From contig JAODNB010000334.1 of NCBI GenBank assembly GCA_025464795.1, forward strand, positions 1-10,229: a DNA stretch of 10,229 bases. The letters are read 5' to 3'. Below, piece after piece: positions 1 to 6,062 of this stretch (its first letter is position 1; each line of letters starts with the position of its first letter). The stretch is from Frankiales bacterium. GTDB taxonomy: Bacteria > Actinomycetota > Actinomycetes > Mycobacteriales > SCTD01. The position numbers and the translations under genes are program-made. The notes below the pieces were generated by a model that saw only the letters and a list, made by a program, of their open reading frames with translations, was not told the DNA's origin and made no database searches.

Positions 1-2
1 CC

Positions 3-278
3 GTTGCCCTTGCGGGCAACCTCGCGACGACCGACTGCCAGATCAGCAACATCGCCGGCTACCCCTACCCGGTCTACCTCGGTGACGCCCGCATCATCGG
101 GTTCCACGGGTTCGGCCCCCTTGCGGGTGCGGCCATGATGGTCGTCATGACCACCGCTGACGGGTCCTGCGACATCGCCTTCAACGTCGACGCCGACGCG
201 GTCACCGACGTGGACCAGCTCCTCGCGTGCGTGAACGCGTCCTTCGACGAGCTGCTCAAGCTGGGGAGCGAGACATGA
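3..278 (+). CDS. WS/DGAT-type acyltransferase, C-terminal end (partial)
   Basis: Only the last 91 residues are present; the gene enters from the left edge in the frame starting at base 3. The remnant matches the C-terminal domain of bacterial wax ester synthase/diacylglycerol acyltransferases: a segment reading CQISNIAGYPYPVYLGDARI, then FGPLAGAAMMVVM, then a DIAFNVDADAV stretch before an acidic C-terminal helix. In this family such proteins esterify diacylglycerol or alcohols with acyl-CoA to make storage lipids. The catalytic HHxxxDG motif would lie in the N-terminal half, outside the window, so activity cannot be judged. Its TGA stop overlaps the ATG of the next gene (ATGA), indicating one operon and translational coupling with a phospholipid-type acyltransferase, which fits a triacylglycerol role. 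Family assignment is fairly secure; substrate is unknown. Confidence 0.8.
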   Translation, partial: VALAGNLATTDCQISNIAGYPYPVYLGDARIIGFHGFGPLAGAAMMVVMTTADGSCDIAFNVDADAVTDVDQLLACVNASFDELLKLGSET

Positions 279-1717
279 CCGCGCCGCTGCCTGGCACCGT
301 CCAGGACGTCCGGCAGGCGCCGGAGTCCCCCGCCGTGGGCGCCTTCTTCGACTTCGACGGCACCCTGATCGCCGGCTACTCCGCGGCCGACTTCAGCAAG
401 AGCCGGTTGCGCAGCCGGCAGGTCTCGGTCGGCGAGGTCTTGCGCCTGCTCGCCTTCACGGTCGAAGCAGCCGCAGGCCGCGCCCACCTGGCCGACATGC
501 TGTCGCTGAACGCCAGGTCGTGGCAGGGCAAGACGCACGAGGAGATGCAGGAGCTCGGCCGGCAGCTGTTCGAGTCCTCGATCGGCAAGCGCGCCTTCCC
601 GGAGATGCGCGACCTCGTCCGGGAGCACCTTCGGCGCGGTCACACCGTCGTGCTCACCTCCTCCGCCACCAGCTACCAGATCGAGCCGATGGCCGCGGTC
701 CTCGGTGTCGAGCACGTCGTGTGCACCCGCCTCGAGGTGGTCGATGGCGTGCTCAGCGGCAAGGTCCTCGGCACGGCCCCCTGGGGCCCGGGCAAGGCCG
801 ACGCCGTGCAGGTCTTCGCGAGCGAGCACGGCATCGACCTGGCGCAGAGCTTCGCCTACGCCGACGGCGACGAGGACGTGCCGCTCCTGCACCTCGTCGG
901 GCACCCACGCGCGGTGAACCCGGGCGGCCGCCTCAGCGCGGTGGCCCGCCGTCGCGGCTGGCCGGTGCTGGCTCTCACGAGCCGCAGCAGCGGCTCCAAC
1001 CTGCAGATGAAGGCCCGCAACATCATCGGCACCGCGGGCATCGTCCCCGCTGCCGCGTTGGGGGTTGCGGTCGGCGTGGCCAAGGGCAGCAAGCGCGCAG
1101 GGGTCGACGTCGGCTACCCCGCCTGGGTCGACCTGCTGCTCGGGGTCAACGGCGTGACCGTGGAGGCCCTCGGAGTGGCGAACGCGCATGCCGATCGGCC
1201 GTGCATGTTCGTGCACAACCACCTGACCAACTTCGACTCCTTCATCGTGACCAAGGTCGTCCGCGGTGGTGTCAGCGGCGTCGGCAAGAAGGAGATCGGG
1301 AAGAACCCGGTCGGTGCGCTGCTCGGCTGGGCGCTGGACGCCGTGATGCTCGACAGGGACGACACCGCCAAGGCCATCGAGCAGATGCAGCCACTGGTCG
1401 ACCGGCTCCGGGAGGGCGTGTCCCTCGCCATCGCCCCTGAGGGCACGAGGTCCAAGACCGGTGAGCTGGGGCCGTTCAAGAAGGGCGCGTTCCACGTCGC
1501 CATGCAGGCCGGTGTCCCGATCGTGCCCGTGGTGCTGCGCAACGCCGACGTCCTGGGTCCTTCGTCAGCCACGATGATGCGCTCCGGCACCGTGCAGGTG
1601 GCGGTCCTGCCGGCCGTGCCGACGACCGACTGGACCGCGAAGACGATGGGCGCCCATGTCGCGGCCATCCGGCAGCAGTTCGTCGACACCCTGCACGACT
1701 GGCCCACCGAGCTCTGA
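275..1717 (+). CDS. plsC: HAD-IB phosphatase / 1-acylglycerol-3-phosphate acyltransferase fusion
   Basis: A 480-aa two-domain protein. Residues about 20-245 form a HAD-IB (SerB-like) phosphatase: motif I FFDFDGTL with D26 and D28, motif II around T128-S129 (LTSSATS), motif III K174, motif IV YADGDEDVP with D197 and D201. Residues about 300-440 form a PlsC acyltransferase: the HX4D motif is H316-D321 (HNHLTNFD), EGTRS is residues 389-393, followed by a VPIVPVV block. The acyltransferase half should acylate lysophosphatidate or a related lipid; the phosphatase substrate is unknown (a lipid phosphate is an inference). The same fusion is known in mycobacteria as PlsC (Rv2483c). ATG 275 is chosen over an upstream in-frame start because GGGGAG (263-268) lies 6 nt before it and it overlaps the upstream stop by 4 bp. 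A hydrophobic Ala/Val/Gly-rich stretch near residues 255-270 may contact the membrane. Confidence 0.9.
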   Translation: MTAPLPGTVQDVRQAPESPAVGAFFDFDGTLIAGYSAADFSKSRLRSRQVSVGEVLRLLAFTVEAAAGRAHLADMLSLNARSWQGKTHEEMQELGRQLFESSIGKRAFPEMRDLVREHLRRGHTVVLTSSATSYQIEPMAAVLGVEHVVCTRLEVVDGVLSGKVLGTAPWGPGKADAVQVFASEHGIDLAQSFAYADGDEDVPLLHLVGHPRAVNPGGRLSAVARRRGWPVLALTSRSSGSNLQMKARNIIGTAGIVPAAALGVAVGVAKGSKRAGVDVGYPAWVDLLLGVNGVTVEALGVANAHADRPCMFVHNHLTNFDSFIVTKVVRGGVSGVGKKEIGKNPVGALLGWALDAVMLDRDDTAKAIEQMQPLVDRLREGVSLAIAPEGTRSKTGELGPFKKGAFHVAMQAGVPIVPVVLRNADVLGPSSATMMRSGTVQVAVLPAVPTTDWTAKTMGAHVAAIRQQFVDTLHDWPTEL

Positions 1718-1865
1718 GGGATCAGGCGCGCTCCCGGGTGATGGTGCGGGCGTGAGCCTGAAGCTGGCCGCGCGAGGGCGAACAGTCAGCCGGGCGAGAC
1801 CGGGGCTCAGCGTCCGGGGCTGTCCGGGAGCGCCACAACCGCCAGTGCGAGCCCCAGCCTGAGCT
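1718..1865. other. Convergent intergenic spacer with inverted repeats
   Basis: This 148-bp gap separates two convergent genes. It holds a perfect 10-bp inverted repeat (GCGCTCCCGG at 1728-1737 and its complement at 1824-1833), a 7-bp one (1802-1808 and 1849-1855), a 9-bp one (1757-1765 and 1862-1870) and a 5-bp hairpin with a 3-nt loop across the leftward gene's stop (1858-1870). There is no T-tract, so a canonical intrinsic terminator is not shown. A folded termination or RNA-stability element for one or both genes is possible. Short ORFs across it lack ribosome sites and family resemblance. Confidence 0.4.
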
Positions 1866-2645
1866 TCAGGACGCGTTGTTCAGCGCACGGCGGCCGGGGA
1901 ACAGCACACTCGTGCCCTTGGGCGGGACGAAGGGGTGCCAGTCGTCGACGGGGCAGCTCAGCCGCTCGCTCACGGCGATGGCTGTGGCGATGTTGGCCGC
2001 AGCCCCGAAGTGGCTGGTCCTGATCTCGATGTTGTCTCTGCCGGGTCCTGGGGTCTCCAGGCAGCTGCGCCAGTCGATGAGCCCGTCGGACCGGGAGAAG
2101 ATCGAGGTCACGGGCATCGGCAGCGGCGGTCGGTCGTCCTCACGAGGCAGCTCCCGGAAGTGGTCGCTGTCCCCTGGCGCGACGCGCGAGAGCAGCCGTG
2201 CGATCCGGTTGTCGTCCCCGTCACGGTGCCGGAAGGGACTGACCACGGTGATGACCTGACGCACCCGTTCGGGGTGCGCACGCGCCAGCTCACGGGCCAG
2301 GATGCCGCCGGCGCTGATGCCGATGAGGCTGACCGGAGCGCCGTAGCGGGCGTGCAGCTCCTCCAGGCGGTTCTCGACCTCGGCGACGCTCTCGCGGGTC
2401 CAGATCTTGTGCCGCCCCAGGTTCCAGCCATGGACCCAGTGGTGCTGCTGGCGCAGCACCCGTCGCAGCGGGCGCGTCGACCGGTCGGTCGACCCGAGCC
2501 CGGGCAGGACGAGCACCGCGTGCGGGTCTGAGGCCGTGCGCTGCAGCAGCGGGCGGGCCGCCCGCAGGAGCGCGCTCTCCGCGAAGAAGCGGTTCTCGAG
2601 CGCGAGGTAGCGCAGGCCGGGAGCGACAAAGCGGTCTTCAGCCAC
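1866..2645 (-). CDS. Alpha/beta hydrolase (esterase/lipase-like)
   Basis: With a GTG start at 2645 the protein has 259 residues. It shows an alpha/beta hydrolase layout: a strand with LVLPGLGSTD near residues 45-54, a nucleophile elbow G-I-S-A-G with Ser111, a probable acid Asp187 in SRSDGLIDW, and a probable base His212 in TSHFGAAAN. The spacing and the SH-G-x-x-x-N pattern resemble small esterases and lipases. No signal peptide or membrane segment is evident, so it is probably cytoplasmic. The frame stays open to 2813, but that extension would run into the divergent neighbour's coding region and has no family resemblance. GTG 2645 is preferred because a TACTGT hexamer lies 6 nt upstream, as expected for a leaderless mRNA; TTG 2666 is the alternative. 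The position next to acyltransferases and another esterase suggests lipid or ester turnover; the substrate is not predictable. Confidence 0.8.
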   Translation of the reverse strand: MAEDRFVAPGLRYLALENRFFAESALLRAARPLLQRTASDPHAVLVLPGLGSTDRSTRPLRRVLRQQHHWVHGWNLGRHKIWTRESVAEVENRLEELHARYGAPVSLIGISAGGILARELARAHPERVRQVITVVSPFRHRDGDDNRIARLLSRVAPGDSDHFRELPREDDRPPLPMPVTSIFSRSDGLIDWRSCLETPGPGRDNIEIRTSHFGAAANIATAIAVSERLSCPVDDWHPFVPPKGTSVLFPGRRALNNAS

Positions 2646-2651
2646 GCACGA

Positions 2652-2657
2652 ACAGTA
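2652..2657 (-). promoter_or_regulatory. Putative -10 element (TACTGT) of leftward hydrolase gene
   Basis: On the minus strand TACTGT fits the TANNNT actinobacterial -10 pattern and ends 6 nt before GTG 2645, so transcription would start at or next to the start codon. No good -35 hexamer is seen at 17-18 nt, which is common in actinobacterial leaderless promoters. There is no Shine-Dalgarno sequence in front of this GTG. Confidence 0.4.
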
Positions 2658-2699
2658 GCGGGTCAACGTCGATCTTTCCTCTATCTGATTGCACCCGGG

Positions 2700-2705
2700 T
2701 AATGT
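2700..2705 (+). promoter_or_regulatory. Putative -10 element (TAATGT) of LipQ-like gene
   Basis: TAATGT fits TANNNT and ends 7 nt before ATG 2713, which would place the transcript start on the A of the start codon. No purine-rich ribosome site precedes the ATG, consistent with a leaderless mRNA. No convincing -35 is visible. If correct, it rules out the alternative upstream TTG start at 2689. Confidence 0.45.
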
Positions 2706-2712
2706 GCCCTCC

Positions 2713-3957
2713 ATGGACGCCTCCAGCTGGTACCTCGTCGCGAGTGCCGCGGGCGCCTTGAGCACCGTCAACGCCTTCCGTCCGCTGAGCCGCCGGGGAC
2801 CGTTCGCGGTCATGTCCTACGCGGCCGGTTGGCCGACGTCCGAGCTCCCGCTCCATGTGCTCGTCCTGCAGGTCGTGCTCAGCGCAGCGGTCCTCCCGCT
2901 CGGCGTCCTCGACGAGCCCGCCGGTCTCGTCGGGCTGGCGCTGTCGCTCGCCTCCTGGGTGGGGCTGGTGCTCCTGCACGTGCGGGCCCGTCAGGCCGAG
3001 GCGGTGTACGAGGCCGCGCTCGTCGAGGCCCTCGGTGCCGACTACCCGCAGCGCGTTGTGCACCCGCGCCCTTCCGCAGCCGGCCGTCGGGCCGGCGTGG
3101 CCCAGATGCTCCGGGTGCGCGCCCGGCACGTCCACGAGACGGACCTGTCCTACGGCGACGCCGGGAAGGCCAACCTCCTCGACATCTGGCGCCCCAAGGA
3201 CCTCAAGCCCGGTGACCGCGCGCCGGTGCTCATCCAGATCCCCGGCGGCGCCTGGGTCATGGGCAAGAAGACCGGGCAGGCCTACCCGCTGCTCAGCCAC
3301 CTCGTCGAGCAGGGCTGGGTCTGCGTCTGCATCAACTACCGACTGGCGCCGAAGCACCTCTGGCCGGCGCACGTCATCGACGTGAAGAAGGCCATCGCCT
3401 GGGTCAAGGCGAACATCGAGGAGTACGGGGGCGACCCCTCGTTCATCGCCCTCTCCGGTGGTTCTGCGGGGGGCCACCTCACGGCTCTCGCCGCCCTCAC
3501 CTGGGACAACCCGGCCTACCAGCCCGGGTTCGAGGACGCGGACACCCGCGTGCAGGCGGCCCTGCCCTTCTACGGCGTGTACGACTGGAGCGACGAGGTC
3601 GACACCGGCGGCAAGATCTTCCTGCCGCACCTGCAGCGCACGGTGATGAAGGTGAAGTGGGCCGACGACCCGAAGCCGTTCGCGATGGCGTCACCGCTGC
3701 GCCAGGTGCGGGCGGACGCGCCGCCGTTCCTGGTCTCGGTCGGCACCAACGACACGATGGTCTCGCCCCGGCAGTCGCGCTACTTCGTCCCCAAGCTGCG
3801 AGCAGTGTCGGAGCAGCCGGTCGCGTTCGCCGAGCTTCGCGACGCCCAGCACACGTTCGACATCTTCAGCTCGCCCCGCGCGCAGGCCGCCGCGCACGCC
3901 GCCGGTCGGTTCCTGGGCGTCGTGTACGGCGAGCACCGTGCCCGGCTGCGGCAGTGA
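2713..3957 (+). CDS. Membrane-anchored LipQ-like carboxylesterase (alpha/beta hydrolase)
   Basis: A 414-residue protein from ATG 2713 (422 from TTG 2689). The N-terminal part carries two probable membrane helices, about residues 46-65 and 69-90, followed by an Arg/Ala/Glu-rich linker. The catalytic domain begins near residue 140 and is of the hormone-sensitive-lipase/carboxylesterase type: oxyanion-hole region P177-G-G-A-W181, nucleophile elbow G-G-S-A-G with Ser251, acid Asp347 in GTNDTMV, base His380 in DAQHTFDIF. The size, N-terminal membrane region and neighbourhood resemble M. tuberculosis LipQ (Rv2485c), which lies beside a tgs-like gene and plsC there; this is from memory and not aligned. 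It probably hydrolyses acyl esters at the membrane. The first residue of the usual HGG oxyanion motif is Pro here. The gene is divergent from the hydrolase gene ending at 2645 and convergent, with a 6-bp gap, to the small gene at 3964-4098. Confidence 0.85.
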   Translation: MDASSWYLVASAAGALSTVNAFRPLSRRGPFAVMSYAAGWPTSELPLHVLVLQVVLSAAVLPLGVLDEPAGLVGLALSLASWVGLVLLHVRARQAEAVYEAALVEALGADYPQRVVHPRPSAAGRRAGVAQMLRVRARHVHETDLSYGDAGKANLLDIWRPKDLKPGDRAPVLIQIPGGAWVMGKKTGQAYPLLSHLVEQGWVCVCINYRLAPKHLWPAHVIDVKKAIAWVKANIEEYGGDPSFIALSGGSAGGHLTALAALTWDNPAYQPGFEDADTRVQAALPFYGVYDWSDEVDTGGKIFLPHLQRTVMKVKWADDPKPFAMASPLRQVRADAPPFLVSVGTNDTMVSPRQSRYFVPKLRAVSEQPVAFAELRDAQHTFDIFSSPRAQAAAHAAGRFLGVVYGEHRARLRQ

Positions 3958-3963
3958 AGGAGC

Positions 3964-4098
3964 TCAGTCCTTCTTGGCGGCCTCGGCCGCCTTGCGGTGG
4001 GCCTCCTCCTCTTCCGCCTTCTTCTGCTCGGCGTGGACGTGTCCCTCGTGCAGGACGAACTCGTCGGTGATGACCTGGCTGGTGTCGAGACCGGACAC
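3964..4098 (-). CDS. Small Lys/Glu/Ala-rich protein, 44 aa, unknown function
   Basis: A short gene read leftward from GTG 4098 to TGA 3964-3966. GAGGAG at 4110-4105 lies 6 nt before the start, one of the clearest ribosome sites in the window. 41 of 44 sense codons end in G or C, as in the neighbouring genes, which supports real coding in this frame. The protein starts MSGLDTSQVITDEFVLHEGH; residues 17-22 contain three His (LHEGHVH), and residues 23-44 are an uninterrupted run of Ala, Glu, Gln, Lys, His, Arg and a final Asp, probably one amphipathic or single alpha-helix. There is no membrane segment or signal peptide. It is divergent from the alcohol dehydrogenase operon and convergent with the LipQ-like gene. 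I do not recognise the family; a structural, adaptor or metal-binding role would be speculation. Confidence 0.65.
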   Translation of the reverse strand: MSGLDTSQVITDEFVLHEGHVHAEQKKAEEEEAHRKAAEAAKKD

Positions 4099-4104
4099 TG
4101 TTGA

Positions 4105-4110
4105 CTCCTC
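4105..4110 (-). promoter_or_regulatory. Strong ribosome binding site of the small gene
   Basis: On the minus strand GAGGAG (4110 down to 4105) is followed by a 6-nt spacer TCAACA and then GTG at 4098. This close match to the anti-Shine-Dalgarno sequence at ideal spacing decides the start of the 44-aa protein and is the main evidence that it is translated. Confidence 0.65.
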
Positions 4111-4185
4111 TAGGCGGAAACGGCCCGCTCCTGCCAGTGTGCCCCTGAACTGTCAGAAGAACACCCCCTCAGGAAGGTGGGCTTG

Positions 4186-5241
4186 ATGAAGGCGACCGTG
4201 CTCCGCGCGCCTGGCGACATCGTCGTCGAGGACGTCCCCGATCCGCGGATCGAGCTGCCGACCGACGCCGTGGTCCGCGTGACAGCAGCGTGCATCTGCG
4301 GCTCGGACCTCTGGCCCTACCGGGGGGTTGCCGAGCGGCCGGGTCCGGTGCGCATCGGTCACGAGTTCGTGGGCGTGGTCGAGGAGGTCGGCAACGACGT
4401 CCGAGGGCTCTCTGTCGGGAGCTTCGTCATCGCTCCCTTCACCATCAGCGACGGGACCTGCCCGCTGTGCGTGCGGGGAGTGCACACGTCGTGCCTGTCC
4501 CGAGGGAACTGGGGCACCCCGGGCGCCACCGGAACGTCGGACGCGGGGCAGGGCGAGGCCGTCCGGGTGCCGCTCGCCGCCGGGACGCTCGTGCCCGTCC
4601 CCGAGGCCCCCGACCCCGCTCAGCTCCCCGACCTGCTGACCCTGTCCGACGTCATGGGAACGGGGCATCACGCAGCCCTCGTTGCCGGTGTGCGACCGGG
4701 CTCCTCCGTGGTCGTCGTCGGCGACGGTGCTGTCGGGCTCTGTGCCGTCCTGGCTGCCCGTCGCCTCGGTGCCGAGCAGGTGGTCGTCATGTCACGGCAT
4801 GCCTCGCGGCAGGCGATCGCCCGGACGTTCGGCGCGTCGGAGGTCGTCGAGGAACGCGGCGAGGAGGGCATCGCCCGGATCAAGGACCTCTTCGGCGGCA
4901 TCGGGCCGGACGCGGTGCTCGAGTGCGTCGGCACGAAGGAGTCCATGCAGCAGGCCGTCGGCAGCGTGCGCCCGGGCGGGATGATCGGCTACGTCGGTGC
5001 TCCGTACGGCGCGGAGCTGCCCATTCGGCAGCTGTTCGGCGACAACATCGGCGTGCGTGGTGGAGTGGCACCGGTCCGCTCCTACATCCCGGAGCTGCTG
5101 ACCGAGGTCCTCTCAGGAGACCTTCGCCCCGGTGCCGTGTTCGACAGCACCTTGCCACTGGAGGACGTCGCGCAGGGCTACGCCGCGATGGACGCGCGCG
5201 AGGCCGTCAAGGTCCTGCTCGTCCCGGGCGGCGCAGCATGA
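4186..5241 (+). CDS. Zinc-dependent alcohol dehydrogenase (MDR superfamily)
   Basis: A 351-residue medium-chain dehydrogenase. The catalytic zinc site is visible as C38 in CGSD and H59-E60 in IGHEFVG. The structural zinc loop reads D89-G-T-C92-P-L-C95 and C103, so the first of the usual four cysteines is Asp. The Rossmann dinucleotide motif is G179-D-G-A-V-G184; the sequence after the second strand (MSRHASRQ) lacks an obvious acidic residue and has Arg, which may favour NADP(H), an inference. Expected activity is reversible oxidation of an alcohol to an aldehyde or ketone in the cytoplasm; the substrate is unknown. ATG 4186 is chosen because AGGAAGG (4171-4177) lies 8 nt upstream and the family usually starts MKA; a GTG at 4177 lies inside that site. 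Its stop overlaps the start of the thioesterase gene (ATGA), implying a two-gene operon. Confidence 0.9.
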   Translation: MKATVLRAPGDIVVEDVPDPRIELPTDAVVRVTAACICGSDLWPYRGVAERPGPVRIGHEFVGVVEEVGNDVRGLSVGSFVIAPFTISDGTCPLCVRGVHTSCLSRGNWGTPGATGTSDAGQGEAVRVPLAAGTLVPVPEAPDPAQLPDLLTLSDVMGTGHHAALVAGVRPGSSVVVVGDGAVGLCAVLAARRLGAEQVVVMSRHASRQAIARTFGASEVVEERGEEGIARIKDLFGGIGPDAVLECVGTKESMQQAVGSVRPGGMIGYVGAPYGAELPIRQLFGDNIGVRGGVAPVRSYIPELLTEVLSGDLRPGAVFDSTLPLEDVAQGYAAMDAREAVKVLLVPGGAA

Positions 5242-5672
5242 GCCGCTGGCCCGCTGAGCGCCTCGACGTGGCGCACTACCCCGGTCCCGGTCACGACCTC
5301 CCGATCTTCTACGGCGACCTCGACACCGGGGGGCACCTGAACAACGTCGCGTTCGGCCGCTTCTTCGAGCAGTCCCGCTACGAGGCCCACCTGCGGATCG
5401 GGCTCATGGAGATCATGGCGGCGCACTCCGGGCGCTTCCTGGTGGCGCGGGTGGCGGTCGACTACCTCCGCGAGGCGCACGCCGGGACGCCGCTGCACGT
5501 CCGCACCAAGGTCCACTCCATCGGCACCAGCTCCGCCGTCGAGCACCAGGCTGCGTGGCAGCACGGGGAGTGCGTCGCGCTCGCAGAGACGGTGATGGTG
5601 TTCGTGACGGACGCCGGTGCCACGCCCTTCCCCGATCAGCTGAGGGCAGGTCTCACGCAGCTCCACCCCTGA
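5238..5672 (+). CDS. Hotdog-fold acyl-CoA thioesterase (4HBT family)
   Basis: A 144-residue single-hotdog protein. Near the N-terminus it has the 4HBT signature YGDLDTGGHLNNVAFGRFFE; D29 lines up with the catalytic Asp17 of 4-hydroxybenzoyl-CoA thioesterase. The following segment (RFLVARVAVDYLREAHAGTP, then LHVRTKV) is the usual central helix-to-sheet part of the fold. It should hydrolyse an acyl-CoA to free acid and CoA. It starts at ATG 5238 overlapping the dehydrogenase stop by 4 bp, so the pair is probably co-translated: oxidation of an alcohol or aldehyde and thioester hydrolysis may act on related metabolites, an inference. Its last 20 bp overlap the 3' end of an oppositely directed thioesterase gene. 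Substrate is unknown. Confidence 0.85.
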   Translation: MSRWPAERLDVAHYPGPGHDLPIFYGDLDTGGHLNNVAFGRFFEQSRYEAHLRIGLMEIMAAHSGRFLVARVAVDYLREAHAGTPLHVRTKVHSIGTSSAVEHQAAWQHGECVALAETVMVFVTDAGATPFPDQLRAGLTQLHP

Positions 5673-6060
5673 CCGACTCGAGCGCGCGACGCTGCGCCGA
5701 GGAGAGCGGGACCGACCGCGTGCGGCCCTCGTCGGTGTGCACGACGGTCGTTGTGCCGTGCGCCGCCAGCCTCCCGCCCTGCTCGAGCTGCAGGCCGAAG
5801 CGGATCGAGCTGGCCCCGACCTTCTCGACGCCCACGGTGATGACGACGGTCCCGACGAACACCTCGTGGAGGTAGTTGAACTCGGCGTGGACGACGGCCA
5901 CGTCCTTCGAGCTGAGCAGGTCCGGGCCGAGGTCCCGCAGGCTCTGCTCCCAGGCCAGGGCGAACACCTCAGCCGCGAGGTAGTAGGGCACGTGCCTGTT
6001 GGTGACCGGCGTGCCGTCGCGGTGGGGACGATGGGTGACGGGCAGCTCGTAGGAGGGCAC
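5653..6060 (-). CDS. Second hotdog-fold thioesterase (4HBT-like)
   Basis: A 135-residue protein from GTG 6060, which sits 2 nt after the stop of the TesB-type gene, so it is the last gene of a leftward operon. Residues about 20-45 (TNRHVPYYLAAEVFALAWEQ) correspond to the GHxNNxxYxxYxE helix region of 4HBT enzymes; the later part (VVHAEFNYLHEVFVGTVVIT, then GTTTVVHTD) follows the hotdog sheet. The usual D-x-D-x-x-G-H signature is degenerate: D15-G-T-P lies in its place, so the catalytic acid is uncertain. It ends with an Arg-rich tail ending RRALESVRGGAA. Probable acyl-CoA thioesterase of the same locus as the MaoC-like and TesB genes. Reading could extend upstream to 6291 but that overlaps the TesB gene entirely and has no hotdog resemblance. 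It is convergent with the other 4HBT gene, overlapping it by 20 bp. Confidence 0.75.
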   Translation of the reverse strand: MPSYELPVTHRPHRDGTPVTNRHVPYYLAAEVFALAWEQSLRDLGPDLLSSKDVAVVHAEFNYLHEVFVGTVVITVGVEKVGASSIRFGLQLEQGGRLAAHGTTTVVHTDEGRTRSVPLSSAQRRALESVRGGAA

Positions 6061-6062
6061 GG

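Noticed and set aside
74..1495. A 473-codon minus-strand open frame opposite the plsC-type fusion
   Set aside because: It covers the antisense of two conserved domains, has no recognisable motif and no ribosome site; a GC-rich artefact.
1656..1862. A 68-codon plus-strand ORF across the end of the plsC-type gene and the spacer
   Set aside because: Low-complexity Arg/Ser/Pro/Gly composition, no ribosome site and overlap with the plsC-type gene in another frame.
2646..2813. N-terminal extension of the leftward alpha/beta hydrolase to ATG 2813
   Set aside because: The added 56 residues have no family resemblance and would overlap the first codons of the divergent LipQ-like gene by about 100 bp.
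3976..3991. GGCGGC-CTCG-GCCGCC hairpin as a terminator of the LipQ-like gene
   Set aside because: A 6-bp stem without a T-tract inside the small gene, explained by its repeated Ala/Glu/Lys codons. It could still end transcription but nothing specific supports it.
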